Origin: Mytilisepta virgata
Lineage: Eukaryota > Mollusca > Bivalvia > Mytilida > Mytilidae
Length of the DNA: 64,000 bases
NCBI GenBank assembly: GCA_028015205.1
Contig: CM051521.1
Coordinates: 68,494,314 to 68,558,313, forward strand
Reading direction: 5' to 3'
Shown here: positions 11,769-24,860 of the stretch, piece by piece
Numbering within the stretch: position 1 is the stretch's first letter
How the letters are laid out: every line of letters starts with the position of its first letter
Notes under the pieces: model-generated
What the model saw: the letters and a program-made list of their open reading frames with translations, nothing else
The model's database searches: none
What the model was told of the DNA's origin: nothing
Translations under genes and position numbers: made by a program

Positions 11769-14708
11769 GCAATGCAGTAATAAAAAGCTATTTTCCGCCA
11801 GAAGACACAAGATTCGTCCAAACGTAACCAATTTATTGCATCCGAATGTAAAAATTTCGCGTCAAATTAACAGTACTTTATTTACGGAGATGTCGTCTGC
11901 TGAACATGGCAGCAGAAATCGAAATAAATAAATCGTGAGATCAAATTTCTACATGAATCTTCATTCTGACATAAGTAGATGTGTACACGTACACTCAGTT
12001 TTCTATTAATGACTATTTCCACATCAAACAGCAAATTGCATTATCCTGTGCCATGTTCACCCGACGACGTCCTCTCTCGAAAAGAAAGAAATAACCTAAG
12101 TCCAGACATATATAAATGGACGTCACGTGACTTACACAACGTCATACAGCCTTCCTAAAATAGAAGTAAACATTATAGTAGAAATGTACTTTAACTGTCA
12201 CTTGTGTATCTAGAGAAATAAAAATACAATGCTCCCCTACTTGTATTCAGCAATCCTTGGAAAACTTTCAATCGATAAATAAAAAAAAAATTGATTCATA
12301 AACAAACAAACAAACAAATAAACACAAAAAAAGCCTGTCCCGCTTTCCGAAAAAGAGATATTGCTACTTCATTATAATTTTTTTCTTTCTTTTTTTAATT
12401 TTTGTTTTTTTGTTTTTCATCTTTTGGGAGAAGTTGCGCCTAGAACGTTGAAACTTAAGGTTTTTCGTTTACAACTTGACGATGGTACATAATAATGGCA
12501 TGGGATCTTCTGCAATGACCTCAGCGACCAATGACCTTGAAATAGGTCACAAGGTCAAAGGTCAAGGTCATGACCTAGATTACATATTCTGCAGTTTTTC
12601 ACATTTTATAAGATTTTTTCAGATTTTTCAAGCAATTAAAGTTATTGAAAGCGTGAAATTCAGGCACTACTTTTGATGACGTGATTTCTGGGAACGTTGT
12701 TATTTCTGTAGACGTTGTTAGACGTTTTGAATATATTGGAATGTTCATTAATGTGACAATGTTACAACCCATGAAAACGTCAAGAATTTTCAATTTCTAA
12801 GGTCATATTAATGACGTTTTTGATGTTTATAGGGCAAAGCAGTATAATTCACCACAAACATTTAGTTAACCAGAAATAAACATTTTTCTTGGTGATTCAA
12901 ACTAGCAGTCCTAATATTTTTATAAAAATTGTGAAATTACCTATCATATCAAACCAGAAGTGATATTTGTAATACTGGAAGTAGCATAATACCTCCCTTA
13001 TTTCAATCAAAAGTACATAGAACCATATATTTTTGCAATCGCTGAAAGCTTAGGTATGTACCAAAAATTACATTTTAAACCTCAATTTTTTTTATCAACA
13101 TATGAGCAATTGAGGTGGAAAGACCTTCAATTGTTCTCTGAACAATTGGTTTTTAATTTTTAGGTCTTTCCACTTTCCGTGGAAAGACCTATTGGTTTTC
13201 TTCTGATTATTATTTTTTTTCTTCCGCCAAATTTTGTTCCTTCGCTGTTTTTTTGTTTCGCAAGATGTCGCTTAGATATTTGGAATATGATATCGAACAG
13301 TTTATACGCTTTTGAAACTGACACCGCTTAACCGAATACTTTCCCATATAAGAGTTATCTCCCCTAACACTGTTTTTCTTGTTATTCCTAAGGCTTCGCA
13401 ACCGAATAAGAAACCGACAAATTTATTTTTCCAAATTGCTCATTATATCCTCAGGATGTTCTGTTTTATTTTGACCGAAGCCGTATAGAGATTCCATATG
13501 AGAGTTATTTCCCCTTTTGTATTTGATATAAGTGAAATGTATTTTAACTGGAAAACCATAAGTGATAGAGGCCTAGGGTCTTTTGATTTGAGGTCCTTGG
13601 TCCATAAAAATGAAAATGAGGTCAAGGTCAAAGGTCAAGGTCACGTTCTAAATTTTGACTTTTGCTTGTGATCGCTTCTCCTCTGAAACGGTAAAAGATA
13701 GTTGATAAAATGTAATGGAGAAAATGTTGAGGACGTTGAGACCTAGCTTTGTTACATTTGCATAAAAGTTGTATGACGTCATTTTATAGGCGTAATTGCC
13801 CCTAGAACGTTTAAATTTTCGGTTTTTTGGCTATAACTTAATACCGGTACAAGATAGAGGCATGGGGTCTTTTGTTTTGACACCAGGGACAAATGACCTT
13901 CAAAATGGTGTCAAGGTCAAAGGTCAAGGTCATGTTCTAGAAAATGATGTTTTTTCTAATTTGAAGTGTAATACATGGAATTTTTTCAAAAATGCATTAT
14001 TTTTTAGCAGGAATCATTTAAAATATGTTATTTTCCATTTTCGTAAGAGAAAAAATGAGAAAAAATGAAAAATTTTTAAAGATTGAAAAATTTGAAAAAA
14101 AAAAACATTTTTTCTTGGCGCAAAATTGTTTTGGCAGTATTTCATATTTGTCTTTGATGTAGCATTTTGGTATTTTATAGTACTCCTAGAATTACCTCAA
14201 CTTTTAGCTGTATCTCTTAAAATTATAGATCTCCAACATAGGTTGAGGTAAACTTTTTTTTTCTAATAATTAGAAAAGCATTCCTCTTATTGATATAAAA
14301 TGGGTACCGGAGGGTAGAATGGATCTTTGCACATCTCAAAACTATGAAGAGTTTTAAATCTGATTTAAATAAGAGTTCTGGCCTTTCAAAAATTGAAAAT
14401 TTAAAAATATTAACCGGAAGTGAACTTTTTTTCATTATATCAACTTAAAAAGTGTGGCAAATTGATGACAGTGATGATTAGATTTCAAAAATATCTAAGA
14501 GTCACAAATGACCTTTTAATGTGTAAAATAACCCCCCCCCCCCCCCCATCCATTTCGATTTGAGCGAATTTACATTGATTTTACTGAATTTACATGTAAA
14601 TGCATTTAAAGTACATGTAGACAGCTAGGGGATATCAAGGGCTTTGTTAATGAGAAAAAATTATGACGCTAACTCCAACCAATTTCCTGAAAATAGCGTT
14701 CGCGCAGT
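11769..14708 (+). repeat. Tandem unit 5
   Basis: Shortest unit, with a poly-C run of 16. Carries the same C/T haplotype as units 1 and 6. Confidence 0.95.
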
Positions 14709-17649
14709 GCAATGCAGTAATAAAAAGCTATTTTCCGCCAGAAGACACAAGATTCGTCCAAACGTAACCAATTTATTGCATCCGAATGTAAAAATTTCGC
14801 GTCAAATTAACAGTACTTTATTTACGGAGATGTCGTCTGCTGAACATGGCAGCAGAAATCGAAATAAATAAATCGTGAGATCAAATTTCTACATGAATCT
14901 TCATTCTGACATAAGTAGATGTGTACACGTACACTCAGTTTTCTATTAATGACTATTTCCACATCAAACAGCAAATTGCATTATCCTGTGCCATGTTCAC
15001 CCGACGACGTCCTCTCTCGAAAAGAAAGAAATAACCTAAGTCCAGACATATATAAATGGACGTCACGTGACTTACACAACGTCATACAGCCTTCCTAAAA
15101 TAGAAGTAAACATTATAGTAGAAATGTACTTTAACTGTCACTTGTGTATCTAGAGAAATAAAAATACAATGCTCCCCTACTTGTATTCAGCAATCCTTGG
15201 AAAACTTTCAATCGATAAATAAAAAAAAAATTGATTCATAAACAAACAAACAAACAAATAAACACAAAAAAAGCCTGTCCCGCTTTCCGAAAAAGAGATA
15301 TTGCTACTTCATTATAATTTTTTTCTTTCTTTTTTTAATTTTTGTTTTTTTGTTTTTCATCTTTTGGGAGAAGTTGCGCCTAGAACGTTGAAACTTAAGG
15401 TTTTTCGTTTACAACTTGACGATGGTACATAATAATGGCATGGGATCTTCTGCAATGACCTCAGCGACCAATGACCTTGAAATAGGTCACAAGGTCAAAG
15501 GTCAAGGTCATGACCTAGATTACATATTCTGCAGTTTTTCACATTTTATAAGATTTTTTCAGATTTTTCAAGCAATTAAAGTTATTGAAAGCGTGAAATT
15601 CAGGCACTACTTTTGATGACGTGATTTCTGGGAACGTTGTTATTTCTGTAGACGTTGTTAGACGTTTTGAATATATTGGAATGTTCATTAATGTGACAAT
15701 GTTACAACCCATGAAAACGTCAAGAATTTTCAATTTCTAAGGTCATATTAATGACGTTTTTGATGTTTATAGGGCAAAGCAGTATAATTCACCACAAACA
15801 TTTAGTTAACCAGAAATAAACATTTTTCTTGGTGATTCAAACTAGCAGTCCTAATATTTTTATAAAAATTGTGAAATTACCTATCATATCAAACCAGAAG
15901 TGATATTTGTAATACTGGAAGTAGCATAATACCTCCCTTATTTCAATCAAAAGTACATAGAACCATATATTTTTGCAATCGCTGAAAGCTTAGGTATGTA
16001 CCAAAAATTACATTTTAAACCTCAATTTTTTTTATCAACATATGAGCAATTGAGGTGGAAAGACCTTCAATTGTTCTCTGAACAATTGGTTTTTAATTTT
16101 TAGGTCTTTCCACTTTCCGTGGAAAGACCTATTGGTTTTCTTCTGATTATTATTTTTTTTCTTCCGCCAAATTTTGTTCCTTCGCTGTTTTTTTGTTTCG
16201 CAAGATGTCGCTTAGATATTTGGAATATGATATCGAACAGTTTATACGCTTTTGAAACTGACACCGCTTAACCGAATACTTTCCCATATAAGAGTTATCT
16301 CCCCTAACACTGTTTTTCTTGTTATTCCTAAGGCTTCGCAACCGAATAAGAAACCGACAAATTTATTTTTCCAAATTGCTCATTATATCCTCAGGATGTT
16401 CTGTTTTATTTTGACCGAAGCCGTATAGAGATTCCATATGAGAGTTATTTCCCCTTTTGTATTTGATATAAGTGAAATGTATTTTAACTGGAAAACCATA
16501 AGTGATAGAGGCCTAGGGTCTTTTGATTTGAGGTCCTTGGTCCATAAAAATGAAAATGAGGTCAAGGTCAAAGGTCAAGGTCACGTTCTAAATTTTGACT
16601 TTTGCTTGTGATCGCTTCTCCTCTGAAACGGTAAAAGATAGTTGATAAAATGTAATGGAGAAAATGTTGAGGACGTTGAGACCTAGCTTTGTTACATTTG
16701 CATAAAAGTTGTATGACGTCATTTTATAGGCGTAATTGCCCCTAGAACGTTTAAATTTTCGGTTTTTTGGCTATAACTTAATACCGGTACAAGATAGAGG
16801 CATGGGGTCTTTTGTTTTGACACCAGGGACAAATGACCTTCAAAATGGTGTCAAGGTCAAAGGTCAAGGTCATGTTCTAGAAAATGATGTTTTTTCTAAT
16901 TTGAAGTGTAATACATGGAATTTTTTCAAAAATGCATTATTTTTTAGCAGGAATCATTTAAAATATGTTATTTTCCATTTTCGTAAGAGAAAAAATGAGA
17001 AAAAATGAAAAATTTTTAAAGATTGAAAAATTTGAAAAAAAAAAACATTTTTTCTTGGCGCAAAATTGTTTTGGCAGTATTTCATATTTGTCTTTGATGT
17101 AGCATTTTGGTATTTTATAGTACTCCTAGAATTACCTCAACTTTTAGCTGTATCTCTTAAAATTATAGATCTCCAACATAGGTTGAGGTAAACTTTTTTT
17201 TTCTAATAATTAGAAAAGCATTCCTCTTATTGATATAAAATGGGTACCGGAGGGTAGAATGGATCTTTGCACATCTCAAAACTATGAAGAGTTTTAAATC
17301 TGATTTAAATAAGAGTTCTGGCCTTTCAAAAATTGAAAATTTAAAAATATTAACCGGAAGTGAACTTTTTTTCATTATATCAACTTAAAAAGTGTGGCAA
17401 ATTGATGACAGTGATGATTAGATTTCAAAAATATCTAAGAGTCACAAATGACCTTTTAATGTGTAAAATAACCCCCCCCCCCCCCCCCATCCATTTCGAT
17501 TTGAGCGAATTTACATTGATTTTACTGAATTTACATGTAAATGCATTTAAAGTACATGTAGACAGCTAGGGGATATCAAGGGCTTTGTTAATGAGAAAAA
17601 ATTATGACGCTAACTCCAACCAATTTCCTGAAAATAGCGTTCGCGCAGT
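14709..17649 (+). repeat. Tandem unit 6
   Basis: Poly-C run of 17, C/T haplotype. Last unit that is homogenised over its full length. Confidence 0.95.
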
Positions 17650-18480
17650 GCAATGCAGTAATAAAAAGCTATTTTCCGCCAGAAGACACAAGATTCGTCC
17701 AAACGTAACCAATTTATTGCATCCGAATGTAAAAATTTCGCGTCAAATTAACAGTACTTTATTTACGGAGATGTCGTCTGCTGAACATGGCAGCAGAAAT
17801 CGAAATAAATAAATCGTGAGATCAAATTTCTACATGAATCTTCATTCTGACATAAGTAGATGTGTACACGTACACTCAGTTTTCTATTAATGACTATTTC
17901 CACATCAAACAGCAAATTGCATTATCCTGTGCCATGTTCACCCGACGACGTCCTCTCTCGAAAAGAAAGAAATAACCTAAGTCCAGACATATATAAATGG
18001 ACGTCACGTGACTTACACAACGTCATACAGCCTTCCTAAAATAGAAGTAAACATTATAGTAGAAATGTACTTTAACTGTCACTTGTGTATCTAGAGAAAT
18101 AAAAATACAATGCTCCCCTACTTGTATTCAGCAATCCTTGGAAAACTTTCAATCGATAAATAAAAAAAAAATTGATTCATAAACAAACAAACAAACAAAT
18201 AAACACAAAAAAAGCCTGTCCCGCTTTCCGAAAAAGAGATATTGCTACTTCATTATAATTTTTTTCTTTCTTTTTTTAATTTTTGTTTTTTTGTTTTTCA
18301 TCTTTTGGGAGAAGTTGCGCCTAGAACGTTGAAACTTAAGGTTTTTCGTTTACAACTTGACGATGGTACATAATAATGGCATGGGATCTTCTGCAATGAC
18401 CTCAGCGACCAATGACCTTGAAATAGGTCACAAGGTCAAAGGTCAAGGTCATGACCTAGATTACATATTCTGCAGTTTTT
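17650..18480 (+). repeat. Tandem unit 7, homogenised part only
   Basis: Matches the other units until about 18480. From there it switches to the older sequence type also seen at 20940 and 23130, for example CACACTTTATAAGG in place of CACATTTTATAAGA. Confidence 0.9.
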
Positions 18481-19001
18481 CACACTTTATAAGGTTTTTT
18501 CTGATTTTTCAAGCAATTAAAGTTATTGAAAGCGTGAAATTCAGGCACTACTTTTGATGACGTCATTTCTGGCAACGTTATTATTTCTGTAGACGTTGAA
18601 TATATTGGAATGTTAATTAACATGACAATGTTACAGCCCATGAAAACGTCTATAATTGTCAATTTATAAGGTCACATTAATGATGTTTTTGATGTTTATA
18701 GTGGAAAACAGTATAATTCATCACAAAGATTTATTTAACCAGAAATAAACATTTTTCTTAGTTATTCAAACTAGCAGTCCATATATTTTTTTAACAATTG
18801 TGAAATTACCTATCATATCAAACCAGAAGTGATATTTGTAATACGGGAAGTAGCATAATACCTCCCTTATTTCAATCAAAAGTTCATAGAACCATATATT
18901 TTTGTAATCGCTGAAAGCTTAGATATGCTCTAAAACCAACAATTACATTTTAAACCTCATTTTTGTTATCAACAAATCTGCAATTGAGGTGGAAAGACCT
19001 T

Positions 19002-19022
19002 CAATTGTTCTCTGAACAATTG
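19002..19022 (-). other. Terminal-type hairpin
   Basis: CAATTGTTC-TCT-GAACAATTG, next to GGAAAGACCTT. It is followed by a long T run (19029-19052) in place of the second hairpin, which is deleted here. Confidence 0.7.
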
Positions 19023-19620
19023 GTTTTTAATTTTTTTTTTTTTTTTTTTTTTCTTCCGCCAAATTTTGTTCCTTCGCTGTTTTTTTGTTTCGCAAGATGT
19101 CGCCTAGGTATTTGGAATATGATATTGAACAGTTTATACGCTTTTGAAACTGACACCGCTTAACCGAATACTTTCCCATATAAGAGTTATCTTCCCTAAC
19201 ACTGTTTTTCTTGTTATTCCTAAGGCTTCGCAACCAAATAAGAAACCGACAAATTTATTTTTCCAAATTGCTCGTTATATCCTCAGGATGTTCTGTTTTA
19301 TTTTGACCGAAGCCGTATAGAGATTCCATATGAGAGTTATTTCCCCTTTTGTATTGATATAAGTGAAATGTATTTTAACTGGAAAACCATAAGTGATAGA
19401 GGCCTAGGGTCTTTTGATTTGAGGTCCTTGGTCCATAAAAATGAAAATGAGGTCAAGGTCAAAGGTCAAGGTCACGTTCTAAATTTTGACATTTGCTTGT
19501 GATCGCTTCTCCTCTGAAACGTTAAAGGATAGCTGATAAAATGTAATGGAGAAAATGTTGAGGACGTTGAGACCTAGCTTTGTTACATTTGCATAAAAGT
19601 TGTATGATGTCATTTTATAG

Positions 19621-20773
19621 GCGTAATTGCCGTTAGAACGTTTAAATTTTTGGTTTTTCGTTTATTTCTCAACAATGGTACATGATAAAGGCATGGGGTC
19701 TTTTGTTTTAACATCAAGGATTGATAACCTTCAAATTGGCATCAAGGTCAAAGGTCAAGGTCAAGTTCTAAATTTTGACTTTTGCTTGTTTCGCTTCTCC
19801 TCTGAAACGGTAAAAGATAGCTGATAAAATGTAAAGGAGAAAAGTTTAGGACGTTGAGACCTAGCTTTGTTACATTTGTATTAAAGTTGTATGACGTCAT
19901 TTTATAGGCGTAATTGCCCTTAAAACGTTTAAATTTTCGGTTTTTCGTTTATTTCTCAACAATGGTACACGATAAAGGCATGGGGTCTTTTGTTTTAACA
20001 TCAAGGATTGATAGCCTTCAAATTGGCATCAAGGTCAAAGGTCAAGGTCAAGTTCTAAATTTTGACTTTTGCTTGTTATCGCTTCTCCTCTGAAACGGTA
20101 AAAGATAGCTGATAAAATGTAATGGAGAAAATGTTTAGGACGTTGAGACCTAGCTTTGTTACATTTGCATAAAAGTTGTATGACGTCATTTTATAGGCGT
20201 AATTGCCCTTAAAACGTTTAAATTTTCGGTTTTTCGTTTATTTCTCAACAATGGTACACGATAAAGGCATGGGGTCTTTTGTTCTGACATCAAGGATTGA
20301 TAACCTTCAAATTGGCATCAAGGTCAAAGGTCAAGGTCAAGTTCTAAATTTTGACTTTTGCTTGTTATCGCTTCTCCTCTGAAACGGTAAAAGATAGCTG
20401 ATAAAATGTAAAGGAGAAAAGTTTAGGACGTTGAGACCTAGCTTTGTTACATTTGTATTAAAGTTGTATGACGTCATTTTATAGGCGTAATTGCCCCTAA
20501 AACGTTTAATTTTTCGGTTTTTCGTTTAATTCTCAACAATGGTACATGATAAAGGCATGGGGTCTTTTGTTTTAACATCAAGGATTGATAACTTTCAAAT
20601 TGGCGTCAAGGTCAAAGGTCAAGGTCAAGTTCTATTATTTGACATTTGCTTGTTATCACTACTCCTCTGAAATGGTTGTGGATAGCCAAGGAAATGTAAT
20701 GGTGGAAATGTTTAGGACATTGATGCGCAACCTCGTTACATTTGAGTTAAAGTTGTATGACGTCATCTTTTGG
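19621..20773 (+). repeat. Four tandem 288-bp monomers
   Basis: GCGTAATTGCC starts at 19621, 19908, 20197 and 20485, with the next, variant junction (GAGTAATTGCGCC) at 20774; spacings are 287-289. Each monomer has one AGGTCA cluster and a CRE-type palindrome just before its end. The 2.94-kb unit contains the same modules at 2022, so this monomer looks ancestral to it. Confidence 0.9.
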
Positions 20774-21460
20774 GAGTAATTGCGCCTAGAACGTTCAAAC
20801 TTAAGGTTTTTCGTTATAACTTAACGATGGTACATAATAATGGCATGGGTCTTCTGCAATGACCTCAGCGACCAATGACCTTGAAAAGGTCACAAGGTCA
20901 AAGGTCAAGGTCATGACCTATATTACGAATTTTGCATTGTTTCACACTTTATAAGGTTTTTTTCCGATTTTTAAAGCAATTAAAGTTATTGAAAGCGTGA
21001 AATGCAGGCACTACTTTTGATGACGTCATTTCTGGCAACGTTATTATTTCTGTAGACGTTTTGAATATATTGGAATGTTAATTAACTTGACAATGTTACA
21101 GCCCATGAAAACGTCTAGAATAGTCAATTTATAAGGTCACATTAATGACGTTTGTGATGTTTATAGTGCAAAACAGTATAATTCATCACAAACATTTAGT
21201 TAACCAGAAATAAACATTTTTCTTAGTTACTCAAACTAGCAGTCCATATATTTTTTTAACGATTGTGAAATTACCTATCATATCAAACCAGAAGTGATAT
21301 TTGTAATACGGGAAGTAGCATAATACCTCCCTTATTTCAATCAAAAGTACATAGAACCATATATTTTTGCAATCGCTGAAAGCTTAGGTATGTACCAAAA
21401 ATTACATTTTAAACCTCAATTTTTTTATCAACATATGTGCAATTGAGGTGGAAAGACCTT

Positions 21461-21481
21461 CAATTGTTCTCTGAACAATTG
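21461..21481 (-). other. Terminal-type hairpin
   Basis: CAATTGTTC-TCT-GAACAATTG, followed by the intact second hairpin AGGTCTTTCCAC/GTGGAAAGACCT as in the 2.94-kb unit. Confidence 0.7.
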
Positions 21482-22123
21482 GTTTTTAATTTTTAGGTCT
21501 TTCCACTTTCCGTGGAAAGACCTATTGGTTTTCTTCTGATTATTAATTTTTTTCTTCCGCCAAATTTTGTTCCTTCGCTGTTTTTTTTGTTTCGCAAGAT
21601 GTTGCTTAGATATTTGGAATATGATATCGAACAGTTTATACGCTTTTGAAACTGACACCGCTTAACCGAATACTTTCCCATATAAGAGTTATCTCCCCTA
21701 ACACTGTTTTTCTTGTTATTCCTAAGGCTTCGCAACCGAATAAGAAACCGACAAATTTATTTTTCCAAATTGCTCGTTATATCCTTAGGATGTTCTGTTT
21801 TATTTTGACCGAAGCCGTATAGAGATTCCATATGAGAGTTATTTCCCCTTTTGTATTTGATATAAGTGAAATGTATTTTAACTGGAAAACCATAAGTGAT
21901 AGAGGCCTAGGGTCTTTTGATTTGAGGTCCTTGGTCCATAAAAATGAAAATGAGGTCAAGGTCAAAGGTCAAGGTCACGTTCTAAATTTTGACTTTTGCT
22001 TGTGATCGCTTCTCCTCTGAAACGTTAAAAGATAGCTGATAAAATGTAATGGAGAAAATGTTGAGGACGTTGAGACCTAGCTTTGTTACATTTGCATAAA
22101 AGTTGTATGATGTCATTTTATAG

Positions 22124-22962
22124 GCGTAATTGCCGTTAGAACGTTTAAATTTTTGGTTTTTCGTTTATTTCTCAACAATGGTACATGATAAAGGCATGGG
22201 GTCTTTTGTTTTAACATCAAGGATTGATAACCTTCAAATTGGCATCAAGGTGAAGTTCTAAATTTTGACTTTTGCTTGTTATCGCTTCTCCTCTGAAGCG
22301 GTAAAAGATAGCTGATAAAATGTAATGGAGAAAATGTTTAGGACGTTGAGACCTAGCTTTGTTACATTTTCATAAAAGTTTTATAGGCGTAATTGCCCTT
22401 AAAACGTTTAAATTTTCGGTTTTTCGTTTATTTCTCAACAATGGTACACGATAAAGGCATGGGGTCTTTTGTTCTGACATCAAGGATTGATAACCTTAAA
22501 ATTGGCATCAAGGTCAAAGGCCAAGGTCAAGTTCTAAATTTTGACTTTTGCTTGTTTCGCTTCTCCTCTGAAACGGTAAAAGATAGCTGATAAAATGTAA
22601 AGGAGAAAAGTTTAGGACGTTGAGACCTAGCTTTGTTACATTTGTATTAAAGTTGTATGACGTCATTTTATAGGCGTAATTGCCCCTAAAACGTTTAATT
22701 TTTCGGTTTTTCGTTTAATTCTCAACAATGGTACATGATAAAGCCATGGGGTCTTTTGTTTTAACATCAAGGATTGATAACTTTCAAATTGGAGTCAAGG
22801 TCAAAGGTCAAGGTCAAGTTCTATTATTTGACATTTGCTTGTTATCACTACTCCTCTGAAATGGTTGTGGATAGCCAAGGAAATGTAATGGTGGAAATGT
22901 TTAGGACATTGATGCGCAACTTTGTTACATTTGAGTTAAAGTTGTATGACGTCATCTTTTCG
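22124..22962 (+). repeat. Three tandem monomers, one with its AGGTCA cluster deleted
   Basis: Monomers start at 22124, 22387 and 22674, with the variant junction at 22963 (spacings 263, 287, 289). The first is short because the cluster has collapsed to GGCATCAAGGTGAAGTTC near 22245, losing the DR1 pair. Just before 22387 the CRE context is also deleted. Confidence 0.88.
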
Positions 22963-23654
22963 GAGTAATTGCGCCTAGAACGTTCAAACTTAAGGTTTTT
23001 CGTTATAACTTAACGATGGTACATAATAATGGCATGGGTCTTCTGCAATGACCTAAGCGACCAATGACCTTGAAAAGGTCACAAGGTCAAAGGTCAAGGT
23101 CATGACCTATATTACGAATTTTGCATTGTTTCACACTTTATAAGGTTATTTCCGATTTTTAAAGCAATTAAAGTTATTGAAAGCGTGAAATTCAGGCACT
23201 ACTTTTGATGACGTCATTTCTGGCAACGTTATTATTTCTGTAGACGTTTTGAATATATTGGAATGTTAATTAACTTGACAATGTTACAGCCCATGAAAAC
23301 ATCTAGAATAGTCAATTTATAAGGTCACATTAATGACGTTTTTGATGTTTATAGTGCAAAACAGTATAATTCATCACAAACATTTAGTTAACCAGAAATA
23401 AACATTTTTCTTAGTTATTCAAACTAGCAGTCCATATATTTTTTTAACGATTGTGAAATTACCTATCATATCAAACCAGAAGTGATATTTGTAATACGGG
23501 AAGTAGCATAATACCTCCCTTATTTCAATCAAAAGTACATAGAACCATATATTTTTGCAATCGCTGAAAGCTTAGCTATGCTCTAAAACCAACAATTACA
23601 TTTTAAATCTCATTTTTGTTATCAACAAATCTGCAGTTGAGGTGGAAAGACCTT

Positions 23655-23675
23655 CAATTGTTCTATGAACAATTG
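23655..23675 (-). other. Terminal-type hairpin at the DIRS junction
   Basis: CAATTGTTC-TAT-GAACAATTG. Repeat homology stops about 15 bases later and DIRS RNase H coding sequence begins on the minus strand, so the hairpin marks the end of the repeat block. Confidence 0.7.
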
Positions 23676-23691
23676 GTTTTTAATTTATTAA

Positions 23692-24235
23692 GTGACTGTT
23701 TCCTTCCACCCATTTTATTCAAGTACTTAATGGCAGTAGTGTTATCAAGAAACAAATGAACATGGGCTCCATAAGATTTTTCACAAAACTATTTTAAAGC
23801 CAAAAATACTGCTTTTAATTCCAGGTAATTAATGTGTTGATGTTTTTCTTCTTGAGACCAAATACCAGATATGTTGAAATTATCAATTACGTCATGAGCA
23901 ATATATCCTATCCTGCTACTATCTTACTCAATTTTCCTATCAGGAGCCTTGAGCATAATTGGTTTGTAACTATTTTCCAAATTCCTAATCCACCGTTTAA
24001 TACAATCTATGGATTCCAAAGAAAGTTTCATTTTTGAATAAAAATTCCCTTTATTCACTTTTATTTCCAAATCCTTTTGAATTTCAAAACTTTTGTAAAA
24101 TAAAGGTGCATATAAAACACCATGTTCAGAAGCTATAAATTTTCCAATAAGCTTAGCAAAATCACGTATTGTAATCAGTTCCCTATTAATTAAATCCTTG
24201 CCTAAACTTAAAATGTTATCCATATTTTGATGTCA
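23692..24235 (-). pseudogene. DIRS RNase H and connection domain, truncated
   Basis: A 99-codon stretch (24223-23924) contains TIRDFAKLIGKFIASEHGV, the conserved start of the DIRS connection region after RT. Downstream on the minus strand, with a stop between, NYLELKAVFLALK and DNTTAIKYLNKMGG match the RNase H core motifs of DIRS/Ngaro elements. The sequence is cut after GRKQSL at the repeat junction. Inactive. Confidence 0.75.
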
Positions 24236-24860
24236 ATCTCACTGTCATGTTAGCAGAATCTAATTCCGAACCTAAGAGATCATCTTAGTCTTGGGTATAA
24301 CCACAGATTTTTCAGTATATATGGTAAATCCTTACTCATCAAAAAGTGTCATTGTATTCCTAGCATTGCTAAGACATATTCTTCATAAGAATCTCCAATT
24401 ATTGGAATATCATCTATATAAGCACAATTAATGTTCCCCTCTTTCCTCAAAGATGATAAGACTGGTTTTAATAGTTTTGTAAAAATCCTAGGCGCCGAAG
24501 ATAACCCATTTGGCATAGCCGTAAACTGAAACAAGTTATTTTCCCGCTTAAAATCTTAAATATTTTCTGTCCTCCTCACTGATTTTAAGACTATAAAAAG
24601 CATCTTTAATGTCCAGTTTAGCAAAGAGGCAATTTTCTTTTACCAACTCTATCGTTTACTTAAACGTTTCCTTTTTAAAATGTTTGTATTCTAAATGTTC
24701 ATTTAAAGTACTTAAATTAAGTATAAGTCTGGGTGACCATCAGGTTTTGGTCTAATAAAAATGTTAGATATGACTTCCTGAAAATTGTGTCTAGTTAATT
24801 CAACAATTTTTTCGAAAGGTTATCAATAATAAATTTTTCATTATCCTTAAATTTTATCTC
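24236..24860 (-). pseudogene. DIRS-like reverse transcriptase
   Basis: The frame at 24534-24349 includes FTAMPNGLSSAPRIFTKLL and the catalytic YIDD (in CAYIDDIPIIGDSYEE). Upstream on the same strand, in other frames, lie FAKLDIKDAFYS (first catalytic Asp region) and IFIRPKPDG (RT fingers). RT would copy element RNA into DNA. Stops and frameshifts separate the blocks, so no active enzyme is made. Confidence 0.8.

Larger units (their letters stand above)
1..18480 (+). repeat. 2.94-kb direct tandem array, six full copies plus part of a seventh
   Basis: The same roughly 2,942-bp sequence returns head to tail at 1, 2944, 5886, 8828, 11769, 14709 and 17650, almost without substitutions. Unit lengths are 2943, 2942, 2942, 2941, 2940 and 2941, and most of the length differences are in a poly-C run. 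The array continues beyond the left edge. The unit is AT-rich, holds only reading frames of 60-90 codons that match nothing I recognise, and carries three AGGTCA clusters, one TGACGTCA, two perfect hairpins and one TATA-like site. The near identity implies recent amplification or homogenisation. I see no transposase or RT in it, so it is non-coding satellite-like DNA or an arrayed non-autonomous element. Confidence 0.97.
18481..23689 (+). repeat. Diverged higher-order relatives of the 2.94-kb unit
   Basis: Blocks homologous to unit positions about 660-2020 recur, separated by variable numbers of 288-bp monomers. Homologous points at 18482, 20945 and 23135 give higher-order periods of about 2.46 and 2.19 kb. 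Substitutions and small indels are much more frequent than in 1-18480. Terminal hairpins lie at 19002, 21461 and 23655. This is the older state from which the homogenised array probably arose. Confidence 0.85.
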
